From assembly GCA_028023455.1 (NCBI GenBank), contig JAQFVV010006216.1:2084445-2148444 (forward strand): a stretch of DNA of 64,000 nucleotides, given 5' to 3'. Below, piece after piece: positions 1 through 13,433 of the stretch; position 1 is the stretch's first letter; each line of letters starts with the position of its first letter. The position numbers and the translations under genes were made by a program. The notes beneath the pieces were generated by a model, which ran no database searches, was not told the DNA's origin, and was given only the letters and a program-made list of their open reading frames with translations. This DNA comes from Epiperipatus broadwayi (taxonomy: Eukaryota > Onychophora > Udeonychophora > Euonychophora > Peripatidae).

Positions 1-1640
1 TTCTTCAGAATATGACAATGTCTTGGGTCTATACTTTGATGTTCCAATGCTTTAATAACTGAAGAAATGCCTATAGAATCAAATGCCTTTTCATAAACTA
101 AAAATCCAAAACATATGACAACTCATATTCCTTGATCCTTTATATAATTTCTTTTAATACGTGGATATGATACACTGTACCAAAATCACTTTTAAATACA
201 GCACATTATTTTAGTTCATCAAAATTTAAAATTCACTGTAGATGGGCTGTAATTATTTTACTAAAATTTTGTATAAAACTGATAAAAGACTAATAGGTCT
301 GTATTTTCTAATATCTTCTTTATCACCTTTTTCAAATATTAATATTGCAATCATCCAATCAGCTGGTTTATCTTTATCATTTAGATATTTTAGTACATAA
401 CTTTGGCAAAAAAGAAATTTCTTCAAATGTTTCTTTTAAGATATTGATTATAATTCAATCAACTAGTGAAGCTTTCTCTTCTTCATAAATTTAATAGTGT
501 GTTGAATTCACTTCATTAAAAATCCCAGGCAATTCAGAAGATATACTAGTTATATGAAGTACTTTTCCTTATTCTTTATTGCTATATATCTTCTACATAT
601 TTAATGATAGCATCCCTCTTTTTAGTAATATTTCCATCTTTTTTTTTCTTATTGCATAAATAAGTTCCCTACTAATACCAAAATGTGTTTTTATACTCTT
701 GAGACTTTTATTCTCTTCCATAGCCTTCCTTTCTAGTTCACAATTATATTTTTTTATATCATTATCAATTCTTTTTTCACCATTTTACAAAATTTGAGAT
801 ATTTAATCCTTTTTACTGCATCACTTTTATATATTTTCATATACCTTCTTTTCTTCATACATTGTCTTTTCTCAGAAATGCTACTGGTAAATTGCTGCTT
901 TCTTTACTGCAGTTTATAAACAAGTATAAGTTATCTTTGTATTGATTTCACTGAAATCTGAATCATATTCAAAATATGTTAATATTGAAAACAATTTGTA
1001 AGTTCTAATTTAAATTCATTGAAATGTTTCTAAAGATTAGGAACATCAACTTTGAATATTGTTTTTCTTAATAATTTTTGTCTCTTTAGTTTTAACATTA
1101 AAATATATCTTACATCCCACAAACTTTCTGCAATGAATTTATTTAAAAAATTACAATCTTGAAGTAGATAATTTCTGATAGTCAAAAGATAATCCAATTC
1201 TGCTATAGCTTCATTTGGATGCTTCCATATCCATTTCTATTTAACATTTTTCTCAAACAAAGAATTCATAAAATAAACTTTACCTTTTTTTATAAGCTCC
1301 ATAAGCCTATATTCTCTCTCATTTCTATCACCATAAACAAATTTACATACTGCACTTTCATCTTTCAAAGTCTCCCATGACAATTTTAAAATGTTGTTTG
1401 GTCTGATCAACATCTTTTGTGCATTCATATAAAATCCTCTGTTTCTTTATCACAATGAGAACTTATTGGGGCATAAACCTGAATTATCTGCATTTGATAT
1501 CTATGATTAAATTGAATAATTAATCCTGCCATTCTGTCCAATATACATTAATCTCCATAATGTTGTTCAGCCACTTTTTATTTATAATGAATCCTACTTC
1601 ACTCAGTCTTCCAATGTTTGTTAAATTGAAGATTTTCATG
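1..1640 (-). pseudogene. RTE-type non-LTR retrotransposon, endonuclease + RT, decayed and cut by window edge
   Basis: Read on the minus strand, this is a broken non-LTR retrotransposon. The 5' part, about 1640 to 900, reads like the apurinic-type endonuclease of RTE/BovB-like elements: a VGFIINKKW-like stretch, then IIQVYAP at about 1468-1488, then a segment matching the usual WTW-plus-catalytic-Asp region with the Asp context damaged. The RT part starts with DIRKYRPISLL at about 270-310 and continues to a YEKAFDS motif at about 75-98, which is RT motif 2. The YADD-containing palm would lie left of base 1. Several in-frame stops and at least two frameshifts interrupt it, so it cannot make a protein. 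The longest clean piece is 1237-1428. The RTE assignment rests on motif order and spacing from family knowledge; a related clade such as CR1 is possible but less likely. Confidence 0.75.
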
Positions 1641-2525
1641 GACAGAAAATGAAAACATAGTTTTTGTTTTTATGCATGCAAAAGATTGAAATTATGTTTG
1701 CAAAGCCATATGCATTCATAATTGAACAAAATCAAAGTAATAACTATTTCTGGTTCTAACATAATATTAATCAAAAGTCTATGAACAATCAATATACTTG
1801 GAATTTGAAATATTTAATAGTTGAAAATGACTTGTGCAGATTAAAAATAAATTAACAAACACTTTACATGATACACAATTATCAAATGCTACTTACAATT
1901 ACCAACATTATTTATTACATTCATAATGCAATATATCATAAATTATCAACAGATTCTCAATTCCAAAATCTTATATTAAAAAATTTATCAATAATTCCAA
2001 TGAAGTACAATCCAAATACACAAATCCTAACATATGTTTTGATAGTCAATCATTGATAATAAAAAAACAACTATACTTTACCTTAAACTAGTTCATCTAA
2101 AAAAAAAAAGATTTTGAGAAGATAATAGGAACTAAATGTCCATTCAGTACAACAATGCTTTCATTAATAACTCAATACTTGTAAAATGTTTTTTTTTTTT
2201 TGCATTTATGATGATATCATTTGATGGTACTTTCAATCAATTGAAAGTATTAAGTGACTAAGTATGAGTCTGAAATATGTTCAGCAAGCTATTAATAACT
2301 CTCCTCTTATTTATATACTATTGGCACACAGTTATGGTTATACTGAGGTTTGTCTTTAATCTTCTGCTCATTTAGGAATAGAATCAGAAAATAAATATAT
2401 TTACGGCATAAAAAATAAAATGCAATGCACATTTTCACTATTTAAAGTAAAACATTTATGACTAACATTTCTTATTACAAAAAATTAGATATAATTTCCA
2501 TTTAGTTAACACAAAGGCAATATGT
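1641..2525. other. AT-rich spacer
   Basis: I see no gene, RNA or element ends here. It holds short homopolymer runs and AT-rich low-complexity sequence; the short open frames lack coding-like composition. Confidence 0.5.
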
Positions 2526-2562
2526 ACACAATACTATATATATATATATAGTATTGTGTGCT
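2526..2562. repeat. Perfect hairpin around (TA)n
   Basis: ACACAATACTA on the left and TAGTATTGTGT on the right enclose a short (TA)n run, so the stretch is a near-perfect palindrome able to form a cruciform. Immediately downstream (2572-2585) is GAGTTCAAATACTC, which resembles a pol III B box, so this may be the debris of a SINE. Confidence 0.6.
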
Positions 2563-2640
2563 TGAAAATTTGAGTTCAAATACTCTATGCTTACAATTAT
2601 GCTCCCAGGTTTTGTGAAGAGAGCCTGGTTTTCAAATTTA

Positions 2641-2965
2641 TATATATATATAAAATACATATTTTGCGGGTTCATCCGTGTTAAAAACTTTTAATATCAA
2701 TACACTGACGTTTCGACTTGGTCACACAAGCCATCCACAGAGTTATAAAAAGGTAGAAAGACGGTTGTAGAGGCGCTACAATCACTGGTTTGAATAAAAC
2801 ATTAAAAATCCCACCAATAGCAAAAATGTTAAATTTAAGAATGTTTTTTAAGTATCTCAAAGGCCAGATTGTATCAATAAGCGAGATGATACGTGCAAAC
2901 TTCCTCCTATTTGGAAAGATTTCTTTAACACGGATGAACCCGCAAAATATGTATTTTATATATTT
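2641..2965. mobile_element. Short foldback element carrying a hammerhead-like motif
   Basis: About 44 bp at 2643-2685 (ending in the CGGGTTCATCCGTGTTAA region) recur inverted at 2922-2964. The central 235 bp are not repeated. The element has no open frame of note. Its left part, read on the minus strand, contains a hammerhead-like fold ending in GAAACGTC, as in the terminal repeats of Penelope-like elements. I read it as a terminal-repeat fragment of a PLE or a small non-autonomous relative, with inverted ends. The boundaries are only as good as the inverted match. Confidence 0.55.
2688..2752 (-). ncRNA. Hammerhead-ribozyme-like motif, type I, minimal helix III
   Basis: On the minus strand: core CTGTGGA (consensus CUGANGA, so A6 is changed), a helix II formed by GGCTTG and CAAGTC, then GAAACGTC. 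GAAACGTC supplies GAA, a two-pair helix III with no loop, and the GUC cleavage triplet. Helix I can form from ACT with AGT next to the core and CTTTT with AAAAG further out, separated by an internal loop. This is the arrangement described for hammerheads in Penelope-like elements. The A6 change would probably impair cleavage, so this may be a relic. Confidence 0.5.
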
Positions 2966-3737
2966 AACCCGTGCAAATCTTCGTTTTAACATATATATAT
3001 ATATAAATTGATTTTGGAAAATTGGCAGTGCTGAACTAAATGCATGACTACTTTAAAATATATAAACAGAATGTTATTCTCAAAAATAAATAGCACTTGA
3101 TGTATGACTAAGATGTAAACTAAAACTATATACTGCTAAAAAATGTCAAATTATAAGGAAATATAATTTAAAAGCAGCACTATTATAGTAAATTAATATT
3201 AAGCAGATAGTTGCTATTATAAGTCAGTGAGGTATGGTGTGTGTATATATAATTAGACAATTTTTAGGATTTTCTATATTTTTCAAAAATGAATTTCAAC
3301 TGAAATTTATCAAAAAAAATATTTCTATACATATATCAAAAAAAATTATAACCACATATTAATACCACAATCCAATTCAACTTTAAACTATTTGTTTATA
3401 ATTATCTAGAAAAAAGATAGTTTCATTTTTTCTAGCTTGACTAAGATTATACAAAGATAATGTATATTTAAACAATTGTACACAAATGTAATATTTAAAT
3501 TACTTGAAATATTATTATATAATTTTAATGCACAAATCAGTGCATAACAGCAGAGCTTCTTTAAATTAAATCACAATTTATTATAAAATTAATATAAATA
3601 ATAATAATAATTAGTGCCCGAGCACTTTCAAAAGAACTTAGCTCTCATAATCATGGGCAATAAAAAATAAGCATAACCAGGTTACTATATGCAAATATAT
3701 GCAGATACATGTAAATTAATTGAACTATATGTGTAAA
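2966..3737. other. AT-rich spacer
   Basis: No gene or recognisable element. Short A and T runs and dispersed AT-rich words only. Confidence 0.5.
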
Positions 3738-4130
3738 TCTAATTAATTCATTTCTTAGAAATTTTATAACACGCATCTTTCCTATTTATAGCTTTATCAT
3801 CAATGGCAATAAAACATGCCTCCTTAGCCTTTCTCTTAACATCATTTCATTCCCTACAAATGATTTTTGGATTGTCAGGTTCACATGCATGACCAGCTGA
3901 TTTCTGATGCATTGTGAATATTGAGTTGCAAGTTGGGTCTGCTTGATCCTTGTTGTAAGAATATCTGTGCTGGGACAATCTTGTTGAGTGAGTCACTTTC
4001 ATTTCTCCATAGTATGATAACATGCAATTATTGTCTGGGCACAAAATATTATAAACAGCATGAGAAATATTGTTGGGGGTTACTATATCTTTTGTATTGT
4101 TGATAATTCTACTGGTAGTAGGGGATGTGT
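3738..4130 (-). pseudogene. Penelope-like element remnant: GIY-YIG endonuclease C-terminus
   Basis: Minus-strand frame 4044-3847 and its extension upstream to about 4130 read as the C-terminal endonuclease of a Penelope-like retroelement. Visible are a VYNILCPDNNC segment (the C..C lead-in), YYGEMK at about 4000-4014 in place of the YIG motif, RLSQHRYSYNKD as the helix with the conserved Arg and His, a GHA segment, and, after one stop, KRKAKEACFIAIDDKAINR, which fits the conserved tail that carries the Glu. In PLEs this domain nicks target DNA to prime reverse transcription. At least one stop and loss of all RT sequence make it a fragment. The domain call comes from motif order. Confidence 0.7.
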
Positions 4131-4944
4131 GAAAACATACTAAAATTCTCTATTAAATACTGAGTGTAGTTTTCTATGGACATTTGCAATATATGGTAAC
4201 AATATTCTATTTTTCTGTTGCTTAATCACATTGTTATTTAATTTATTGTAAAATTGTCTAATCTTCCTATCTATGCTATTCTGTTTGAAATCGTCTATTC
4301 ACAAATTCGCAGGATTAATGTCCTTTTTACACAGGAATGAGGACCTTTGCAGATTTGAAGCAGACAAGAGGGCAAATTTGATATTATATAGAAATGATTT
4401 ATTAAATATCGATTTCAAAGTGAAATTAAAAGAAGTAGGTCACTGATATTTTAAAAAGAAAAAAAAGAAAAATTAAACTCATAAAGGGATTAATGTTTAG
4501 TTAAATTGTAAAAAGTTACAATAACTTTGTTTTAGAAAAATTATAAAAAGAAAAGGGGGGAAGGGGTGTATAACAAAATGTGTCTCTTTTTCTCTTTAAA
4601 AATTACTTATATGAAAAAAAGAAAAGCAAATAGAAGATATGTGAAACTTATTATAGTAAAAACTTTAGATATTATAAATAAATAAATTGAAATGAAATTT
4701 GAAAAGTGTATAAAATTTTATGAAAAAAGAAAAATGTGAAATTTATATAAAAATTCCTTTGTAAATCGGAAAAAGATAAAAATATAAAGATGTGAAAAGA
4801 TCTGTTGTTAATTAGTAACATTCCTGCAAAAATGGTCAGACAAATCTATAAATAAGGTGGATCAAGATTAGATATACAATTATTTTTCTGTTATCATACT
4901 GGGCAAAGAACAGAATGTGTGAGACCAGCAGTCATGAATAAAAT
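4131..4944. other. AT-rich spacer, A/G-rich on the plus strand
   Basis: Purine-rich AT sequence from about 4440 to 4800 with many AAAAG and GAAA words. No gene seen. Confidence 0.5.
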
Positions 4945-5290
4945 TAATATTAGCATGTGTATGTCTTTAGAGATGCCTGGCTAGTAGCAGTAAATGGGCG
5001 TTTGCTCAATCTCTGCCCACCTGACTTTGAACTCACCCAGGGACGAAGATCTGCCACCTTGCCTGCTAAGTAAATTGCTATGTCCATCCATACTATGCTT
5101 GGAAAAGGAAGAATGAATACAACTAAGAAACCTGAAAGCAAGAAAAAAGAAAACTAAACCAAATGCAATAAATAATACCAAGAATAACCCAGCCAGCTGG
5201 AGTGTCTATTACAGGATCAACGGTCTCTGCAAAAAAAGTGGGTTGCATCCCACAGGATGGTCTACAGAGTGCTCAAGAAAAATCCTATGT
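4945..5290 (-). other. GC-richer island, possible host exon or SINE-like repeat
   Basis: Composition is clearly less AT-rich than the flanks. On the minus strand a frame from about 5275 to 5120 encodes a hydrophobic, membrane-like stretch including DTPAGWVILGIIYCIWF, and pyrimidine tracts ending in CAG could be splice acceptors. I do not recognise the protein. Against an exon: the start region (GATGGTCTACAGAGTGCTCAAG) resembles a segment near 23005 inside the large dispersed repeat, so this may be repeat debris. No start, clean donor or polyA signal can be assigned. Confidence 0.25.
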
Positions 5291-6027
5291 AAACAATTTG
5301 CTATTCTCATACATGCATGTATTGATTAATTTCATGTTAGAAAACCAAACTGAGAATAAAATTAGAGTGCGCAATATTTAAAAATAAAACAAAAAGGAAA
5401 AAGAAAGAACTGTTTCCAAGTAGTTATTTTAAGAAAGGGAACAATTACTCTTTTGTCAAACTTTTATTAATTATCCATTCAGAAGTTTAATTATATGTTT
5501 CCATGTGTATAAACCTTTTTTTTTGTTTCTATTTTAGATATGTAAACTTATTATATCATTTAACTTGATGATTGTTTTGTATTAAACATTATTACTGCTA
5601 AATTAATTGTCTTTCTTGATTTTCTTTCACCAAGCGAAAGAAAAATAGTATTAAATTAAATCTATGTTAATAAAATTGAGTCAGTTAACTTTTAATTTAA
5701 ATAAAGAAAAGGGGAAAGATATCCTAAAGAAATGAAAAGGTGTTATAAACAAAAACAAGGACTGTATACTCATGTACTCTGCTATTATCAGTGGTAATCT
5801 TCGAAATTCATAAATATTCCAAGCGCTGGGTGACTAATAGAGCATTCTCAAGAATGTTTTTATCCAGCAGCTGAGGAGTGTCTGATCGGGAAATATAACA
5901 TTGGAGTAGTAAGTACGTATTATTCCAGGGTTCAGTCAGGAATACAGACTTGAGAGCTAATTTAGTTTGTATTTGCTTCTTGCTTGAGATACAGTACAAA
6001 TTAAATATTAAATATAATGAAAACTGT

Positions 6028-6030
<3 letters not shown>
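5291..6030. other. AT-rich spacer with one mixed-composition patch
   Basis: AT-rich. 5790-6000 is more balanced in composition and open on the minus strand for 63 codons, but resembles nothing I know. No gene is called. Confidence 0.4.

Positions 6031-6060
<30 letters not shown>
6031..6060. repeat. (AT)n microsatellite
   Basis: About 15 uninterrupted TA units. Confidence 0.95.
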
Positions 6061-6062
<2 letters not shown>

Positions 6063-6412
6063 GTACCCTTTATAACTGATACAGATAGCTGGGTAGGGCT
6101 AGAAAAGTAGTTACATAAAAAAAATTAAATTTAAGTTATTTTCTAAGATATAATTTAAATGTTACAGATAGTAGGGTTCAAACACAGTAGATAGGAGCTT
6201 ATAAAGTTATATTAGATAGTTTGAACTCATTTGGTGATGAAATAAATAATAAAATGATACAGTAAGTTGTTTAAAAGATAATATTACTTTTTATTTATTA
6301 TATTTAAAAAATACCATAAAGATAGAATAGCTAAATTATAGTAATAATATTTTATATTATAGGTTTAAAGTAATTATTTTGTTTAAACATTATAATAACA
6401 ATTTCTCAAGCA

Positions 6413-6477
6413 TTGGTGGTCGAGAGGTCAGCGACAGCTGCTTTATAAGCAGTTGTCCTGGGTTAGTAGGTTCACTT
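6413..6477 (+). repeat. tRNA-like SINE head or tRNA pseudogene
   Basis: TGGTCGAGAGG at about 6418 resembles a pol III A box. CTGC/GCAG at about 6440-6453 forms an anticodon-like stem around the loop TTTATAA. GGTTCACTTCC at about 6470 matches the B box. The variable region is too long and the acceptor stem does not close, so it is not a working tRNA. A tRNA-derived SINE is the best reading; the downstream AT-rich stretch would be its tail. Confidence 0.5.
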
Positions 6478-7479
6478 CCTGGCTGATGCTATGACACATG
6501 AGAAAAAAAACAATTAGCCATAAGCTAATGCACATATGCTTTGTGCATTTTAACAATAAATAAATACTCTCACTTTCCAAACACAAGATAAAGTCTTTGT
6601 GAAAAGATAGAATGAATCCATCTATCCTTTCAATCCAAACAATTAAGTATGGGCAAATCTTAAGCATTTGAAAATGAGAGCATGAAGATATTAAACAATC
6701 ACTTTAAATTACCTTTACTGTGCCTGAATAAATGACACTTGCAAAATTTATTAGAATTTACGATGTGGCATTCTAAGTTGAAATTACACGTGTAAATAAG
6801 ATATTTATTTTATATAGCATGATGTTTTCAAACTGTAATAATAATTGGCCATAAGCTAATGCATATGCACTTTGTGGATTTTAACTATAAATGATTGTTT
6901 AAATGATAAGTTAATTTAATATTAGTTTAAAGAGTGTTGAAAGTATCACATGATTAGAAGTAATTGTGTGAATATGTAGGCTTACAAAAAGTTAGAAAAA
7001 AAAACTTTAATTTTAGCTTGTTAACAAAATTTGATACATAATAATGTGAAACAAATTTTTAAGTCTAGGGATAATATTGACAAAGTAATGAATAAAATTA
7101 TCATTTTATTTAAATGTGACATTTTAAGTGAATTACAGGTTATTTAAAGATTAAATTTTTTTTAATAAGGATATTTAATTTTTTAGATAAAAATATTGAA
7201 TATTTAAGGTATTAAATAATTTGATAATATTTAATAATTGATGACTCATATTTTTAAGCTTAATTTTAATGGTGATATAGATGTACTTAAATAAATTAAC
7301 AGACTTGTACAAGCAATAATAACAAATCAAATCATTGGATTAAGGCCAGTATTATAAAAGAGGTTGAAACCAGTCTAGACCGTGATTTCAGTGATACACT
7401 GTTTTACAGATTTAGTTTAAGACAAATTTACATTGAAATTAGTAACAATATATTTTTTATATTGTGACAGTAGTAATTT
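6478..7479. other. AT-rich spacer with two related short segments
   Basis: ATTAGCCATAAGCTAATGCA at about 6513 recurs in near-identical form at about 6845 (TTGGCCATAAGCTAATGCAT). This is a diverged direct duplication about 335 bp apart. No gene seen. Confidence 0.5.
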
Positions 7480-7498
7480 ATTATTATTGTTGTTGTTG

Positions 7499-7590
<92 letters not shown>
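7480..7590. repeat. (ATT)n array with GTT interruption
   Basis: Trinucleotide run of TTA/ATT, with TTGTTGTTGTTG near 7488-7502. Confidence 0.95.
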
Positions 7591-7591
<1 letters not shown>

Positions 7592-9592
7592 TTTTAATTA
7601 AAAGTGTTTTGTTTAAATATAATTAAGAAAACTATTTAAATAATGATTCACTAAACATCAAATTTCCATGTCAGTCAATTCTTACTAGAACTTAGCTTAG
7701 AACCTCAATAATTCTATGGAACATGATAGCAGCTACTTAAATATTGGGATAATGAACACTAAATGTCAAAGAATATAATGCAACAAAACTACAGATTTAT
7801 GTAAAGACTTTGAAATTTTTATAAAGAGTATGTCTGGAATGAGTGAATAGTTTATGCAATAAATTTATAATATTACAATAAAACTAATTTATTAATGTTG
7901 ATTAAAAGGAATCAGATGTTTATTAAAAATCTTTATTGTAGTGTTAAATTTGAAAGAAAGAAAAGGAAACAAGGACTCTGCATCTATGTTTAAAAACTGA
8001 ATTTAAAATGTTTTATAGTAAAATGAATGTCTGATTATTTTATACTTATAGTAATAATTCACATTAAATTTGTCTTTAAAGTAATCAAAATGGACTTATG
8101 TTTTAAGAACGATGTATATAAAGGCAAATTGAAGAAGATGACTTTTGAATGTCTTCTATGCTTTTAAAAAGACTTGCTATTGATCAAATCAATAGATAAA
8201 GTTATATACTCTAACAAGTAATTTTATCTGGAAATAATGATTTCGGATACATCTTTTTTAAAGACTGAAATTATATCAGTGAATATATGCTTTTATGATA
8301 TAGCTGCTTTTTTAATCTGGAAAAGAAATATTTAGTGAAAAGGTAGATGTTTAAAAGGATAAAAATCATAAATTTTTAAAGAAAGAAATATTTATTTTAA
8401 TTCATAAACTACATGTCTATTGATAAATGTATTAAATAAATATTTTATATTATATAATGTCTGCTACTAATGTTTTATGACTGATGGAAAATGCGAATAT
8501 TAGTTATATTATATTTACTGCAATATATATGCTTTACACAATGGCTGAAATGTATGTAAAAAAATATTTCATATAAAATAGATTTTGAAATATTATTTTA
8601 TGAACATATTAAATGCCTAGATATAAATTTTCAGAAAAAAACTGAAATAAACATTTCATCTTTTCGGGATCATTAATATTCTTCTTGGATTTTAATGAAT
8701 TTTATATTATTACTTTTACATTTTTTTAAATGGGGCCAAGACAGGAGTAACATTGTGTACAAAGCTGTCCAACCATAACTAGCCAATAGAACAGTTCTTG
8801 ACAAGCAGGAGAAAAAAAAATATGTCTGTACCTTTAAAACTTTATGATCTTTTCTTTCATTAAGTTTAATGTTAATATTTAGAAATATTGCTTCTTTTTT
8901 TCATTTTGAAACTAACCTTTTAATATTATATTTTAAATTTAATCTTAAAATAGATTAACTTTATTATTATGATTAGAATGTTAAATAATAAAATTAAATA
9001 TTCAGAAAGTAATTTTCTAAACAAGGTGAATTACAATAGTAATTGATTTTTCTGTAGGTATGGTAGATTGCCATAATGATCTTAATGATAAGTTGAGATC
9101 ATTGATAATTTCTTTTCATTATCTAGATTACATTTTGTTTAATAATTTGTTTTTTTTTAAATATATTCTAATTAGTATTTTAAATTAGTATGTCATACTG
9201 CTTGATTTTAATATTGAACAGTGGAATGAACCATCGATAGAAATTATCATTGGTGTATTTTTATAAAAGAATTGATGAATGTGTATGAATATTTTTGAAA
9301 ACATCCAAGGATATTTAAAATATTTATTTAATGTAAATGCTTGATATGTGTACAATAGATAACATCTTTAATTCATTATTGTTTTTATTTTGTGAATGTT
9401 CTCTGTTGAAATACAAAAAAAGATCCAATACTGATCAATAAATTATATAATAACAAATAAATAAATATATGATACTTATGTATGTTTTATCAAGATCATT
9501 TGTGCATGAAATCTTTTTAAAAAGCATCTTGACATAAATTTAGATCTTTGCTATTACTTTAAGATTGTTGTTTTGGAAAATATTTTACAATA
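7591..9592. other. AT-rich spacer
   Basis: Very AT-rich, with no frame or element ends I can support. Confidence 0.5.
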
Positions 9593-10150
9593 TTGTTTGT
9601 ATATTTTGCGATGTTGAGTGAATTATTCAGTATGAAAGATATAGGATGGTGGTCAGGAAAATATTCATATGAAATCCTAGGTGTTAAAGATATGTTGAAA
9701 ACTATTGTATGTGAATTACATTTTCATACTTTAAAGTTATTAAAGTATACTGATATGATAGGGCTGTTTCCTTATCATCAATAAGTGCTATAATAAAGCC
9801 ATGACTTGAATCTTGAGTACCCAATAAATACAGACCTATTATTATGATTTGCACTGTGTCCATGATAATATTATCTGACTCTTTTGAGTCATTCTTGGTA
9901 TTATTCCATACCCTACACTTTAATTGCTATCCATCACCACATGAACCATCATAAAGAAAACTTTTATAAGTTGGTAAAGTAATGACTAAACCATTTGAAG
10001 TTGATAATTTTGTCAGAGGGCAAGATGAAGTATATAGAAATTTCTTTCACAAATGATATTCAGATGGTTAATAATTGTCAGAGTATATAACGCAAAAGAG
10101 GAATAATTAATACTCATGCAAGTATTAGAGATCATTTAGCTCAAACAAAT
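9593..10150 (+). other. Mixed-composition stretch, unidentified
   Basis: Slightly less AT-biased than the flanks. 9593-9784 is open for 63 codons and includes a WWSGKYSYEILG stretch, but shows no domain I recognise. Downstream to 10150 all frames are closed. It may be decayed repeat sequence. Confidence 0.2.
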
Positions 10151-11029
10151 GCATATTTAAATTGGAATTGAAGTGAGAATAGTGAAAATGATTTTTGGAT
10201 GATATGATAAATGTAAGAGTATAAAAATGAAAGAAATGGAAACATCAAGCAATGTAATTTACGGATAGTTTTTAAATTTTATTATAAATAATTTAAACCC
10301 ATTTAAGTTATAAAAATTTATGAAATTATCTCTTAAGTATTTTGCTATAATATTATTTTTATAGAGGGAGATATTCATATTTTTATTTAAAATTTTCTGA
10401 TATTCAAATATCAGGATGATACTTTGCTAAACTGCAAAGAAAGTCTTTAATAATTTATCTTTTAATATTTTGATGGACTTTAGGAATGTATTTTAAAATA
10501 TAAATTTATATTGATGCAATACATCATAAAAGTATATTTTATAACAGTATAAGTGTGATATTAAGTTGCCTTAGAAATTGAAAAATTTATTGTAACTATT
10601 CCCAATGCAAATAATAGAATACTATTTTACTGAATGAAGATTACATATTGTCATTACTGTTGTAAGTTTTATTTTATTTTGAAATGGCTGGATTGAACAC
10701 TATCTTATTTTATTTCTCGTATTTATTGGTAAGATTTACTGTATATATATAATAAAAATTCTTACTTTACTTTGTAAATATATTTTTTATATTATAATGT
10801 TATTATATTGTAATAGTATAATATTGTTTAATTTATAAATAAATTTGTTAACTGTTGTTTTTGAAACTTATCTAGATAGAGTTATGATTTATCTGTGTGT
10901 TGCTTATTTGATTTTTCATTCTACATGCATGATTTACAGATATTAATAATTTGAAATATTACTTATTTGTCACATGATCCTCAAAGATTATTTAGATATT
11001 TCTATTTTATTTGATTAACTAACAAAGTA
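10151..11029. other. AT-rich spacer
   Basis: No gene or repeat structure seen beyond short AT words. Confidence 0.5.
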
Positions 11030-11382
<353 letters not shown>

Positions 11383-11736
11383 TTGAAGATAGGATTATTA
11401 GAAATTATTTTTAAACCAATACAACAACACAAATGAGAGCTATATTTGATATTGCCACAAAATTCAAATATATTACATTTTTAAGAATGCCACATTAAAT
11501 AATGAGATTGTATAATGTTTACTTAAAATATTATTATATTATTTATATTTTATTACTAAACTTTAATCATTAAATAGATTTAATGTTGAGAGACATTAAG
11601 TTATTTTAGTTTCTTATATTGTTGTTATTATTTTGGAAGAGTAGTTGTGTACCATGTAAAATCCCTCATTATATTTAACTACAGGTTCTTAATTAATTCA
11701 TTCATTTTGTTATTAGTTTGTTAAAAATGAACCTCA
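11383..11736. other. AT-rich spacer between triplet arrays
   Basis: Nothing identifiable. Confidence 0.5.
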
Positions 11737-11840
<104 letters not shown>

Positions 11841-12649
11841 GAGAATTGTAGAATTCCTATTGAAAGATAAGTAAAAAATTATTAGTTAATGTTAAATATC
11901 TAAGTAATATTTTATTAAAAGAATATTAAGTAAATTATTGTTATTTGTGTAATAAATTTATAAACAATGTTTTAGGATTATTAGATGTGCATTTTAAAAA
12001 CATGAAAATATTACATGGTAGTTTTGTTATATGAATTTAGTGGGATAATATTCTTATGCCATTGGGAATTAATCTTTAAGGATGCATCCTCAATATTTAA
12101 GCCAGTGTATCTTACTAAATGTCTCATGTTAAAAATTTCATAATTATATTTATTATTTTGATAGAACCATATTTTATTTATAATCTTGAGTTAGTTATTA
12201 GTTGAATTTATTAGTGAAATGAATGAGTTAAGTATTATAGTTGGAACCCTAATTATTTATTATGAACATGAGTGTTATATTTTAATTTAATAAGTTTTTC
12301 TTATATTTAATTATTGAAAGATATTATTTTATTAGATATTATATCTTATTAGTGTAGCTTGAACTAGTCTTAATATTAATTGTCTTGATAGTTATTGTTT
12401 ATATAACTTAACCATAGTTCAATATTGTTATATCCTAATTAGTCAGATTCTTTAGCTCAGATTTCCTTAAAGAAAGGGTACAATATATATACAATATTAC
12501 TAATCGATGTCTGTATTTCTTCAAAATAATAGACATAAACTTATAAATAAATATTAAAAAATACAATAATTAATTTTTTTTAAAAAGAACAAAAAATACA
12601 AACATCACTTAGAATCACTGTCGACTATCCTTATAATCTTTGTCAACTA
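11841..12649. other. AT-rich spacer
   Basis: Nothing identifiable. Confidence 0.5.
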
Positions 12650-13180
12650 ATATTTTGAAAAGTCAACTTTCCCATAATTCTGTGATCTTAATGTTTGTTA
12701 CCTGCCTACTGATTAAGTCTTGACTGTACTTATATATTAACATGGCTCTTTTGATTTTTCTTTTATTATTATTTCTTTCAGTTTGCAATATTTTTACATT
12801 ATTATAGTTGAAATCAAAACCATTTATACATGATTTACTACGGTCATAAAAGAGTAGAAGCTGATAAATTATCATTATCTTTACAATTTTGTTTCATATT
12901 TTGAACCCTTTTTAATAACAACAAGTGTTCTTTTGTTCTTTCCTCCAATGTGCATTTTGACTCACCTATATATCCACTACCACACCTACGCATCCATTTA
13001 TTAATGATACAATTTTTATTTATGTTTTATCTTTAGAATTATTTATTAATTTATTTAAGATAGGTAGTGCAAAAAATGCAATGTCACATATACTTTTATA
13101 AATTTTCCTTATGAAAGCTGCATACTGATTCGAAATATATGGTATATTGATATCAGACAAATTAACATTATTATTCCTAT
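12650..13180 (-). pseudogene. Penelope-like element remnant: RT tail and GIY-YIG domain
   Basis: Read on the minus strand from about 13180: an IPYISNQYAAFIRKIYKS segment typical of the linker after the PLE RT, a cysteine-bearing lead-in, GYIGES at about 12959-12978 as the endonuclease signature, LEERTKEH with the conserved Arg and His, and, after several stops and a frame change, NNVKILQTERNNNKRKIKRAMLI (about 12790-12720), the conserved C-terminal helix. It is a different lineage from the remnant at 3738-4130, judging by how much the shared motifs differ. Stops and frame breaks make it inactive. Confidence 0.72.
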
Positions 13181-13433
13181 TTTTATTTTTGTATTAATAT
13201 TTTGAATTAAAATTTTTAATAGTATAATAAATATGATCATAATTATATCTAACATTTAACAATTCATTAGAATACATTACAATATTTTTGAATATTTTTC
13301 AATATTTAGAAATGATAATCTTTATAAATATTCATTGAATAAATGCTCCTAAATGATATTTATATTTTTTTTCTTTTTAAAAAAAAATTAATTTAATGTA
13401 TTTTCTAATATTTATTTATAAGTTTACACGCAT

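Noticed and set aside
6413-6477. Functional tRNA gene
   Set aside because: A and B boxes are present, but the acceptor stem does not close and the variable region is wrong; a SINE head or pseudogene is more likely.
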